From CAVWCW01 sp963753615 (GTDB lineage: Bacteria; Pseudomonadota; Gammaproteobacteria; Chromatiales; Chromatiaceae): DNA of 64,000 nt. The notes under the pieces were generated by a model. That model had not been told where the DNA came from, made no database searches, and saw only the letters and a list, made by a program, of their open reading frames with translations. The position numbers and the translations under genes were made by a program. Location of the stretch: assembly GCA_963753615.1 (NCBI GenBank), contig CAVWCW010000005.1:1-64000 (forward strand), given 5' to 3'. Numbering within the stretch: the stretch's first letter is position 1; each line of letters starts with the position of its first letter. Shown piece after piece: positions 52,679-60,202 of this stretch.

Positions 52679-53489
52679 ATGGAAACCTCGACCCTGGAAG
52701 AGCTCGTCGAGCTTCTGTCGTTGGCCAATCTGGCCCAATCCCTGCTCGCCCTGACGCTGGCCTGGGTGCTGCTGCTCGGGGTGCGTGCATCCCTGGGCTA
52801 TCTGACCGAACGCTTCCCCCGCTACCGGCTGCAACTTGGCCAGAGCTTCCCCTTCATTCGGCTCTTGGTCTGGACCGCTGTGGCGGGCTATATCGTGTTC
52901 GCCATCCTCGGCCCGCCGCAGAGCGTGCTGTTCGCCACCCTCGGCTCCATCGGCTTGGCGGTGGGCCTGGCGGCCCAGGACGGGATGCGCAACCTGCTGG
53001 CGGGGCTGATGATCATGGCCAATACCCCGTTTCGCGTCGGCGACATGGTCGAGTTCGGCGGCCACTACGGCGAGGTCGTGCGGCTCGACCTCAGCGTCAC
53101 CTGGCTGCGCACCTTCGACGACAGTCTGGTGATGGTGCCCAACTCGGAGATCCTGCGCCAACCGGTGATCAACGCCAATGCCGGCGAGCTCAGCGAGATG
53201 GTGGTGGTAAGCCTCGACCTGCCTCAGGATCTGCCCCTTCCGAGAGGTGCGCGCGAGCGCCCTGGATCTCACCCGCTGCTGCCCCTACTGCCTGCTCTCC
53301 AAGCCGGTGCGCCTGGTGTTTGAGACGCGCCACGACTACCGCCCTTTGGTGCGCCTCTCGGTCAAGGCCTATGTACTGGACGTACGCTACGAGCGGGCCA
53401 TGGCCAGCGACGTCACCGAGCGCCTGCTGGAAGGCTTCGGCGCCCGCGGCTGGCTGGCCCAGGTGCCACCCCCCGACCCGGGTTCCTAG
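52679..53489 (+). pseudogene. MscS-family mechanosensitive channel, one +1 frameshift
   Basis: Starts ATG 52679. Hydrophobic helices are NLAQSLLALTLAWVLLLGVR, IRLLVWTAVAGYIVFAILGP and the MscS TM3 pore helix (LFATLGSIGLAVGLAAQDGM, NLLAGLMIM). The beta domain reads NTPFRVGDMVEFGGHYGEVV and LRTFDDSLVMVPNSEIL. An extra C in the run at 53234-53237 breaks LPQDLPFREVRASALDLTRC. The restored frame gives an additional C-terminal domain with RLVFETRHDYRPLVRLSVKA and ends PPDPGS at 53489. Repaired length is 269 residues, a short MscS. Two cysteines in RCCPYC are unusual for the family. Confidence 0.8.
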
Positions 53490-53490
53490 G

Positions 53491-54318
53491 GTGCTGCGCC
53501 GCCTGCTCCTCTGCTGCGTCTGTTTGCCGGGACTCTGCCCCGCCGGGTCGCAGCCCTTGTTCGACGCCCACCTGCACTACACCAGCGCAGATGCCGAGCA
53601 ACTCGGCCCGGAACAGATTGTAGCGCTATTGCGCGACAACGACGTCGAACGGGCCCTGGTCAGCGGCACCCCGCCCCAGCTGGCCACCCGGCTGCAGCGC
53701 CAGGACCCGGGACTCATCCTGCCCCTGCTCGGCATCTACCAAACGCCCGAGGACAAACAGGACTGGCACCGGAATCCCGAACTGCCGGATCGGGTGGAGG
53801 CCTGGCTGCAGCGGGGGGACTGGCGGGGCATCGGCGAACTGCACCTTTTTGCCCCGCAACGCCGCAGCCCGGTGTTCCTGGCCATCGCCCGGCTCGCGGC
53901 TCGGCACCGGCTGCCGCTGCTGCTGCACACCGACCCGGCGGTGATCGACAGCCTTTTCGAGCGGCTGCCCGAGATACAGGTGATCTGGGCCCATGCGGGC
54001 GCCTATCCCTACCCGCCGCTGCTCGCCGATTACCTGGCGCGCTACCCCAATCTCCATATCGACCTTTCCATGCGCGACCAACGCATCGCCCCCGACGGCG
54101 GCCTGGATTCCGACTGGGAGGACCTGCTGCTGGAATACCCGGACCGCTTCCTGGTCGGCGTAGACACCTACCGCAGCGAACGCTGGCTCCGCTACTCCCA
54201 GGCCAGCGCCCGCATCCGCCAATGGCTGGCCGAGCTGCCGCCGGGGTTGGAAGAGGCCCTGGCCCGGGGCAATGCCCTGCGGCTGCTCGGGCAATCCGGG
54301 ATTGCCGACGATCAATGA
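53491..54318 (+). CDS. Exported amidohydrolase-2-type metal hydrolase
   Basis: A 275-residue protein from GTG 53491, one base after the channel gene's stop. The leader VLRRLLLCCVCLPGLCPAGS is a signal peptide. Mature metal motif FDAHLHYTSAD (HxH) starts the TIM barrel. RHRLPLLLHTDPAVIDSLFE supplies the middle His, VIWAHAGAYPYPPLLADYLA another His, and RFLVGVDTYRSERWLRY the late Asp. This order is that of amidohydrolase-2/TatD-like decarboxylases and lactonases. Periplasmic location is unusual for the superfamily. Substrate unknown. Confidence 0.8.
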   Translation: MLRRLLLCCVCLPGLCPAGSQPLFDAHLHYTSADAEQLGPEQIVALLRDNDVERALVSGTPPQLATRLQRQDPGLILPLLGIYQTPEDKQDWHRNPELPDRVEAWLQRGDWRGIGELHLFAPQRRSPVFLAIARLAARHRLPLLLHTDPAVIDSLFERLPEIQVIWAHAGAYPYPPLLADYLARYPNLHIDLSMRDQRIAPDGGLDSDWEDLLLEYPDRFLVGVDTYRSERWLRYSQASARIRQWLAELPPGLEEALARGNALRLLGQSGIADDQ

Positions 54319-54375
54319 CCTCGGAAGCGCCGGCGATTAGACTTTTCCGATTCTCACCCCAGGACTGCCGACCCG

Positions 54376-54951
54376 ATGCAATTCGATATCCCTCAGCCCA
54401 TCCGCCGCCAGGCCCGCTCCCCCCACGAGTTGGCCATGATCAACTTGCTGTTGTTTAACCTGCTAATGCTGGTCGCACTTCTGGCCGGCAGCTTTCTGCC
54501 AAGCGGATCGGCCATGGGCGACTACAAGCTATTGGGGGTGCTGGTCCCAGGGCTGGTGTCGCTGGGGATCATTGGCTTCAGCTTTCGGCGCGCCGCTCAA
54601 ACACGCAGCAGCGGGCCTTGGTTCGTCGCCGCCCACTGGCGGCTCGCCACCGGCCGCTACCGCATTCTGCTGATCGCCTACCTGGCGGGAGCGGCCCTGA
54701 TTGGGCTCGGCTGGCTGTTGTCTCAGCTACAGGCCGATCCGCGCATGGCGTCGCTGATGTTCGTGGCGCTGCAGCGGGTGGCGGTGGCGCCCATGCTGAT
54801 CACCCTGATGGTGCTGATAATGCTCGAATCCGGAGCCATCTATGTGGCGGAACAGGGCCAGGTGCCGGATGCCGTGGCGCGCCGGCTGCCGCCGCCGGCG
54901 GAGTTGCAGCCGCTTGAAGCCGGCGACAGTACCTCTGGAAATACTGAGTAG
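54376..54951 (+). CDS. Four-helix membrane protein, unknown
   Basis: A 191-residue protein with four predicted membrane helices: MINLLLFNLLMLVALLAGSF, YKLLGVLVPGLVSLGIIGFS, YRILLIAYLAGAALIGLGWL and AVAPMLITLMVLIMLESGAI. A short acidic tail follows. No family recognised. It closes the plus-strand run that starts at 50151 and converges on the operon at 55009. Confidence 0.65.
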   Translation: MQFDIPQPIRRQARSPHELAMINLLLFNLLMLVALLAGSFLPSGSAMGDYKLLGVLVPGLVSLGIIGFSFRRAAQTRSSGPWFVAAHWRLATGRYRILLIAYLAGAALIGLGWLLSQLQADPRMASLMFVALQRVAVAPMLITLMVLIMLESGAIYVAEQGQVPDAVARRLPPPAELQPLEAGDSTSGNTE

Positions 54952-55008
54952 AGCCATCCGTGACCCTTTTCAGCATGCTTTCGGAAAAGGCGGTCCCAAA
55001 AACGCTCG

Positions 55009-55485
55009 TCACTCTTCCGGCGGAAAACCCAGCGCCTCGCGCAGCCCGTCCTTGTCGGTGAAATAATCCACGGCTGCGATCCCGCCGGCCTGGAGCCGAA
55101 TCAGGGTCGCGGCCTCGGCCTGCCGGGGAAACAGGGCGGTATCCTCGGCGGTCTTTCCGAGCAGCACGAGCCAGGGCTGTTCGCGCAACTTGGGCAGGGC
55201 CAGGGCGTAGGTGATCAGCAGGGGCATGCCGCTGATGTCGCCGATGCCAACAATGCCTCGGGCGGCTAGCGCCGCCTGGTCCTGGCCGCGCAAGGCCTTG
55301 CGGGCGATGCGCGCGGCGCGCCGATCGGGAAGAAACAGGATCAACCGCGCCTGCTCGTCCAGCCGATGGACCTGTCCGAACTGGTCTTGGAAGCCGAGCG
55401 CCGGCAGCCGGCTGCCCACCTCGAGCTGCCCGGCCACCAGCCCCCCCGGGAGCAGCAGCATCAGGAGGGGCAACAGGCGGCGCAT
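55009..55485 (-). CDS. Exported thioredoxin-fold protein (peroxiredoxin-like)
   Basis: A 158-residue protein from ATG 55485 (MRRLLPLLMLLLPGGLVAGQ), a signal peptide. The mature start LEVGSRLPALGFQDQFGQVH resembles the VGDxxPxxxLxDQxG entry of AhpC/TSA-like folds. LILFLPDRRAARIARKALRG takes the place of the usual CxxC helix, and no cysteine is present there, so thiol chemistry is unlikely. Similar cysteine-less proteins are annotated loosely as FAD/FMN-containing or hypothetical. It lies four bases after the glycosyltransferase gene and is last in the operon. Confidence 0.65.
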   Translation of the reverse strand: MRRLLPLLMLLLPGGLVAGQLEVGSRLPALGFQDQFGQVHRLDEQARLILFLPDRRAARIARKALRGQDQAALAARGIVGIGDISGMPLLITYALALPKLREQPWLVLLGKTAEDTALFPRQAEAATLIRLQAGGIAAVDYFTDKDGLREALGFPPEE

Positions 55486-55489
55486 GGGC

Positions 55490-56218
55490 TCAGGCGGCGC
55501 GGCGCAGGTGGCGCAGGAAGTGGCGGTGGATGCGGCCCAGGGCCACGGCCTTGAGGAGGTCACCCCGGGTCAGCCAGCCGGCGGCCAGGGTCTGGTCCAG
55601 CCAGTCTTCCCAGAAGCTGGTGAGGGGGTGTTCCGGACGTTTCCAGGGTTGCTCCCGCACATGGCTGAAGTGCACCAGGCGGGTATCTTCCCGCACCAGA
55701 TTGTAGTGATTCCAGCGCGGGTCTATGGGTTGAATCAGGTCCTGATCCACCCAGGCCAGACGCATGAAATCCTTGTAGCGGCACTGGCCCGGGCCCGGCG
55801 CCGCCTTGTTGGGCACCACCCGATCGAACATGCGGGCCGGATCCCAGTCCCGGAGCCGGGCGCAGTCCAGCACCATGACGCTGGTCTCGTTGCGCTCGGC
55901 CACTGGCTTGCCAGCGAAGGTGCCCTGGATATTTCGCACCAGCCCCACCGCCTTGGGCGCCTGCAGCTCGGCGGCCAGGTCCGCCACGTCTCCCAGCACT
56001 ACCTGATCGGCGTCCATGTAAATGCCGGTGCCCTGGTAACCGCAAATACTGGGCACCAGAAAGCGCACGAAACCGAACTTGGTGCCGCCCACCCGCTTCT
56101 GGCTCTGCTGACCGCCCACCACCTCCACCGGCACTGAGGCGTGTTGGTGGATGGAATACTCCAGCACCCTTTGAGCGACATACTGGGTGGGTTCGGTACC
56201 GATGACGACTTTGAGCAT
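55490..56218 (-). CDS. Glycosyltransferase, GT8-like (GT-A fold)
   Basis: A 242-residue protein from ATG 56218, preceded by GGAGGGGAGC. MLKVVIGTEPTQYVAQRVLE begins a nucleotide-binding fold. The DxD metal motif is YMDADQVVLGD (Asp69, Asp71). ETSVMVLDCARL (about residue 115) and PRWNHYNLVREDTRLVHFSH (late) are GT8-type donor- and acceptor-side motifs. It has a short basic C-terminal helix (RIHRHFLRHLRRAA) that may contact the membrane. The same layout, including YNDVDQIYLRD and DTSVMLIDCARM, recurs in the N-terminal domain of the fusion protein at 57704, so the two are likely paralogous enzymes. Confidence 0.8.
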   Translation of the reverse strand: MLKVVIGTEPTQYVAQRVLEYSIHQHASVPVEVVGGQQSQKRVGGTKFGFVRFLVPSICGYQGTGIYMDADQVVLGDVADLAAELQAPKAVGLVRNIQGTFAGKPVAERNETSVMVLDCARLRDWDPARMFDRVVPNKAAPGPGQCRYKDFMRLAWVDQDLIQPIDPRWNHYNLVREDTRLVHFSHVREQPWKRPEHPLTSFWEDWLDQTLAAGWLTRGDLLKAVALGRIHRHFLRHLRRAA

Positions 56219-56232
56219 GCTCCCCTCCCGGC

Positions 56233-56937
56233 CTAGGCGGCGTGACGCAGAAAGCGCTTGACCCTGGCAATGGGCCCGGCGCGGTTGACGACTACAATAA
56301 ACACCTTGCGCAGTTCCCCCTCGGGGCATTGGATCGGGCGCACCCCGTGCCAGGAGTTGCCGGTCTGCATAAAGATCAGGCTGCGGTTTCCCAGCGCCTG
56401 GGACGGCAGCACCTGGTCGAAGTCCTCGAAAGCCGGCGCGGAGCGGCGGCCGAAGCGGCCCTGGTCGTCCAGGATCAGGGTCTCGCCGCCCCAGGCCGGG
56501 TCCCAGTCGTCCTCGGTGTTGAGGTAGAAGATCTGAGAGCCCAGTTTGTGCTTGGCATCACAGTGGGGCGATACCGAGCAGCCGTTGGGGGTGTAGTGCC
56601 AGTGGAAGTTCAAATACAGGGAACGCACCCCGAACAGCCGGCGCAAAAAGTCGCTATAGCGCGGACCCCGCAGCTCGTCGACGAATGCCTGCCAGGGCGC
56701 CGGCAGGTCGAGGCCGTCGCGGTACTCCAGCACGTAGCGGTCGTGGCTCTGCTGGCCATGTGCACGGTCGACCCCGAAGTAGCCGTCGAACAGGGAGACG
56801 TCGGGCAGCTGTTCCCGCAACTCCCGGTAGCCGGCGTCGGTCAGGGCCCCTTCCGGGTTGATCCAGGGGTATGGCTTTTGGTTGCGAAACGCCTTACCGT
56901 CCAAGGTATCGAGGCGGGCGTAGTCGAGGTAGCTCAT
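56233..56937 (-). CDS. 2OG-Fe(II) oxygenase, paralogue B
   Basis: A 234-residue protein from ATG 56937, whose start overlaps the phosphatase stop (ATGA). Iron ligands are His125 and Asp127 (SPHCDAKHKLG) with His197 (NSWHGVR); Arg210 (LRKVFIVVV) is the predicted 2-oxoglutarate ligand. LFGVRSLYLNFHWHYTPNGC and IFYLNTEDDWDPAWGGETLI are the core strands. It aligns gap-free with the stand-alone copy at 23223. The predicted reaction is oxidation or hydroxylation with 2-oxoglutarate and oxygen. Its place between a phosphatase and a glycosyltransferase suggests a glycan or lipid-head-group substrate (inference). Confidence 0.87.
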   Translation of the reverse strand: MSYLDYARLDTLDGKAFRNQKPYPWINPEGALTDAGYRELREQLPDVSLFDGYFGVDRAHGQQSHDRYVLEYRDGLDLPAPWQAFVDELRGPRYSDFLRRLFGVRSLYLNFHWHYTPNGCSVSPHCDAKHKLGSQIFYLNTEDDWDPAWGGETLILDDQGRFGRRSAPAFEDFDQVLPSQALGNRSLIFMQTGNSWHGVRPIQCPEGELRKVFIVVVNRAGPIARVKRFLRHAA

Positions 56938-57707
56938 TGATAGCCCCTCCCGGGGGACGGTTGAATCCACTTGCCGATAGCGGCCTGGAACCAGCGTTTG
57001 AGCGGGCCGCTCGGGTCCAGGGAGCGGTGCCAAATCAACCGTCCGCCGGGGTCGATACGGTAGGCGATGGGCTCGCCGGTCTTCACCGTCAGGCTGGCGA
57101 TCTCGGCATCCGAAATGCCCTCCAGTTCCTTGCGCAAGGCACGCAGGCTGGTCTTGTGCGCCACCACCAGCACCCGCTGGCCCTGGTCCAGGGCCGGCAG
57201 GATATGCTCCCGCCAGACGGGCAGTACCCGGTCCAAGGTATCGTAAAGGCTCTCGCTCAGCGGCAGCAGTTCGTCCCCCAGGCCTGCGTAGCGCGGGTCC
57301 AGACGGGGATTGCGCGGGTCGTCCTCGGCCACCGGCGGCGGCCGTTCCCGGTAGCCGCTCTGCCAGGTCACCAGCTGCTTGAGGCCGAAGGCGCGGGCCG
57401 CCTCGGGCCGGCTCATGCCCTGCATGGCCCCATAGTGGCGCTCGTTGAGGCGCCAGCTGCGCTGCACCGGCAGACTGCCCTGGCCGAGTTCGGCAAGTAC
57501 CAGGTCCAGGGTCTCCACGGAACGTTCCAGGTAAGAGGTGAAAGCCAGCTCGAAGCGATAGTTCGCGCGGGCCAGCAGCCGTCCCACCGCCCGCGCCTCC
57601 TCGCGCCCCTGCTCGCTGAGCGGCACGTCGCTCCAGCCGGTTAGGCGGCGGCCTCGATTCCATTCGCTCTGGCCATGACGCACCAGCACCAGGTTGGCGG
57701 CGCTCAC
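56934..57707 (-). CDS. Phosphoglycerate mutase-like histidine phosphatase
   Basis: A 257-residue protein from GTG 57707, overlapping the upstream stop (GTGA). VSAANLVLVRHGQSEWNRGR and RLTGWSDVPLSEQG carry catalytic His11; LAFTSYLERSVETLDLVLAE, NERHYGAMQGMSRPEAARAF and VLVVAHKTSLRALRKELEGI complete the site. These are the 2,3-bisphosphoglycerate-dependent mutase motifs (GpmA type). The late His is in VAHKTS rather than AHGNS, and the central chain ends in an unusual tail (LKRWFQAAIGKWIQPSPGRG). It may have been recruited from central metabolism for an operon-specific dephosphorylation or phosphoglycerate transfer. A true GpmA role is not excluded. Confidence 0.8.
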   Translation of the reverse strand: MSAANLVLVRHGQSEWNRGRRLTGWSDVPLSEQGREEARAVGRLLARANYRFELAFTSYLERSVETLDLVLAELGQGSLPVQRSWRLNERHYGAMQGMSRPEAARAFGLKQLVTWQSGYRERPPPVAEDDPRNPRLDPRYAGLGDELLPLSESLYDTLDRVLPVWREHILPALDQGQRVLVVAHKTSLRALRKELEGISDAEIASLTVKTGEPIAYRIDPGGRLIWHRSLDPSGPLKRWFQAAIGKWIQPSPGRGYQ

Positions 57708-60082
57708 GCGTCCACGCCCATCAGCGCCCGCACCCGGGCCGCCACCAGGGGCGCCTCCTGGTAGGGCTGGGCCGGCGCCTCCGGCAGCGGCTGGCCGAAC
57801 ATCCGGGCCAAGCCGCGCTCCACCAGGGCACGGTGCAGCAGATTGAGATCCCGGCGCGGGCGCACCAGGCCCAGGTCCACCAGCCGGGCACTGCGGTACT
57901 GCATGCCTCGCTGGGGCCGGACCGTGCCGCGCTTGTTCAGGCGCGGGGTGTGCGCGCGGCGCACCACGGCCTCCGCCAGCAGGTCGCGCAGCCCGCGGCG
58001 GCGCTCCGGTAGCGGATAGATCAGCAGCGGCTTGCCGCTGGCCACCGCCTCGCTGAGCATGGATTCGCTCTCGCCGGTGACCACCAGTACGTCCGCCAGG
58101 GCCAGGTAGCCCAAATAGGGATTGTCGGCCTCCCCCGGGCGCCAGCGGTGCAGATTGTGGCCGGACCCCAGACCTTGCTCCAAGGCCCGGGCGGCGGCTT
58201 CGCCGGTGCGCGGGCTGGTGATGGCCATCACCCTGCCGCCAAGGGATTCGGCGAAGGCCGCGACCTCGGCCCCGAGCCGCCGGGCGGTACCCGGATCGAA
58301 CCGATGCAGGGCCGAGGAGCCCCCAACCACCAGGGCGATGTGGGGTTTCGGTGCGTCGCCAAACAGGCCGGCCCAGCGTTCCGCGGCGGTCTCCAGTTGG
58401 GTGGCGCCGAGGCGATTCAGCGGCAGCAGGGTTTGCAGTCGGCGCGGGTGCCAAGGCTGGCGGAAATGCTCGCAGCTTACCACCAGGTCGAACTGCTCCG
58501 CCGGCTCACCGCCCTTGCGCCCGAGTTGGATCAGCCGGGTCGCCCCCCGGCTTTGCTCGCCGATCCAGCGCGCCACCGGGGCGGTGCGGCGCCCGGTGGA
58601 AATCACCAGATCCGGCCAGGGCGGCCCCAGGGTATCGGAGCCACCCCGGTCCAGACTCCGCAGGCTGGCCCCCAGAATTTGATTGCTGAGCCGGTTCCAC
58701 TGCTTGAATCGCAGCTGCCGAACGCGGTAGGACCAGCCTAGGGACTGGGCCAGGCCTTCGGACTGGATGTCGTGACCGGTCTTATCGTCCGCCAGCACCC
58801 AGACTTCGGGGACCGGTGCCGGGCAACGCCCGCCGCCGAAGCGCCGCCAGGATCGATTCGATGCCTCGCGCAATGCCAGCCGCCAGTGGACCTGGGGCCG
58901 GCGCTTGGCGGCGCTTTCCACCAGGGTGAGCCACCAGTGCTCATCGCGGCGCCCGGCAGCCACCCCCTGCTGATCGACCACCAGGAAAACAAAGCGGTCG
59001 GCAGCGGCGAACATCTGATCCAGTAGCCAGGGCAGGTCAGCGTCCGGCAGGTATTCCAGCAGTTCGGCGCAGATCACCCCGTCGCGGGCCGGCGCCAATG
59101 CCCGTTCCGAATCCGCCGCCAGCGGGTCGATAAGCTCGCCATCCAGCGCCTCGGGCAACGGCGCCGAGGGTTGGATCAGGGAATACTGGAACAGACGCTC
59201 GGCGCCGCTGCGGGCGAGCAGCTCCGCCAGCCCCTCCCAAGCCTCGGCGGCAGTAGCGCGGGCGGGCGCCACCTCGCCTCCGGAACGCCGCTCCAGGGCC
59301 AGCTCGCGCCAGCGACGGCTGGGGACGGTCCGAGTGAACGCCTGAAATCCGGCACTGTCGGCAGACGCCTCGAGGGCATCCCAGATCGGACCCACCGGAT
59401 TCGGCTGGTAGACGAAACGGCGCGGGAACGGCTGCCAGGGTTGGGTCTGCAGGACGGTGAAGTGGATCAGCAGGCTGGATTCAGGCCGATATTCCTCGTC
59501 GCGGGCGTTCCAACCGGGGTCCATCGGGCCCCAGAGTCCGGCGCTGCGGGCCCGGGCCTCCAGCGCCTTGCGCCGCAGCCGCCGCACATCGGCCAGGGGC
59601 CAGACCTCGTGCATCCGCGCGCAATCGATCAGCATCACCGAGGTGTCGCGGTCGGAGATCGCGAGAAATCCGCGGCCTTGCATCGGGGTGTCGAATAGCT
59701 CCGCCGGGTCGCGCAGGTAGATTTGGTCGACATCGTTGTAGATGGCGCGGCCGCTGCGCCCGGCCAGTTCGGGGATGGCGAAACGGTAGTTGGTGAAGGC
59801 AGTGAGCCACTTGCGGCGGTCGAAACCGGGCAGGTCCTTCATCAAGTGAATTTCGTAGACCCGGGACGGGTCGCGGACCTGCTCGATGGACCAGACGAAC
59901 ACCCGCTCGGCACGCAACTGGCCGGTCTCGGTGCCGAGAAAGATGCGCACCGGCGGCAGCGGGCTCGGCACGCAGCCCGAGCGCACGCCGAGCACCACCC
60001 GCTCCACGGGTGGGATATCGTCCAGGGATTGTCTGACGGGCCGGCTCCAGGCGGAAGCCGCGGCCCCGGGCTCGGTGCTCAT
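57704..60082 (-). CDS. Three-part fusion: GT8-like, methyltransferase-like, ELM1 domain
   Basis: A 792-residue protein from ATG 60082 (MSTEPGAAASAWSRPVRQSL). Residues about 44-240 are a GT8-like glycosyltransferase: VRIFLGTETGQLRAERVFVW, DxD motif YNDVDQIYLRD at 115-125, then RDTSVMLIDCARM. About 275-415 resembles a class I methyltransferase that has lost its SAM loop (DGVICAELLEYLPDADLPWL, LDQMFAAADRFVFLVV). About 424-740 is an ELM1/DUF1022-type nucleotide-sugar transferase (VPEVWVLADDKTGHDIQSEG, LVVGGSSALHRFDPGTARRL, DVLVVTGESESMLSEAVASG). Free-standing ELM1 and methyltransferase genes are often neighbours, so the chain looks like a captured gene pair. First gene of the overlapping operon. 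Confidence 0.8.
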   Translation of the reverse strand: MSTEPGAAASAWSRPVRQSLDDIPPVERVVLGVRSGCVPSPLPPVRIFLGTETGQLRAERVFVWSIEQVRDPSRVYEIHLMKDLPGFDRRKWLTAFTNYRFAIPELAGRSGRAIYNDVDQIYLRDPAELFDTPMQGRGFLAISDRDTSVMLIDCARMHEVWPLADVRRLRRKALEARARSAGLWGPMDPGWNARDEEYRPESSLLIHFTVLQTQPWQPFPRRFVYQPNPVGPIWDALEASADSAGFQAFTRTVPSRRWRELALERRSGGEVAPARATAAEAWEGLAELLARSGAERLFQYSLIQPSAPLPEALDGELIDPLAADSERALAPARDGVICAELLEYLPDADLPWLLDQMFAAADRFVFLVVDQQGVAAGRRDEHWWLTLVESAAKRRPQVHWRLALREASNRSWRRFGGGRCPAPVPEVWVLADDKTGHDIQSEGLAQSLGWSYRVRQLRFKQWNRLSNQILGASLRSLDRGGSDTLGPPWPDLVISTGRRTAPVARWIGEQSRGATRLIQLGRKGGEPAEQFDLVVSCEHFRQPWHPRRLQTLLPLNRLGATQLETAAERWAGLFGDAPKPHIALVVGGSSALHRFDPGTARRLGAEVAAFAESLGGRVMAITSPRTGEAAARALEQGLGSGHNLHRWRPGEADNPYLGYLALADVLVVTGESESMLSEAVASGKPLLIYPLPERRRGLRDLLAEAVVRRAHTPRLNKRGTVRPQRGMQYRSARLVDLGLVRPRRDLNLLHRALVERGLARMFGQPLPEAPAQPYQEAPLVAARVRALMGVDA

Positions 60083-60202
60083 AGGCAGCTCATGGGTCGC
60101 CCCTGCAGGCGCCAAGCCCCGGGGCCAAAACAACAATCTGAATAGTGGGGGCAATATTATCACGCCGACCGAAACGGCCGGAAATCTCTCGGCGCCAGAG
60201 CC

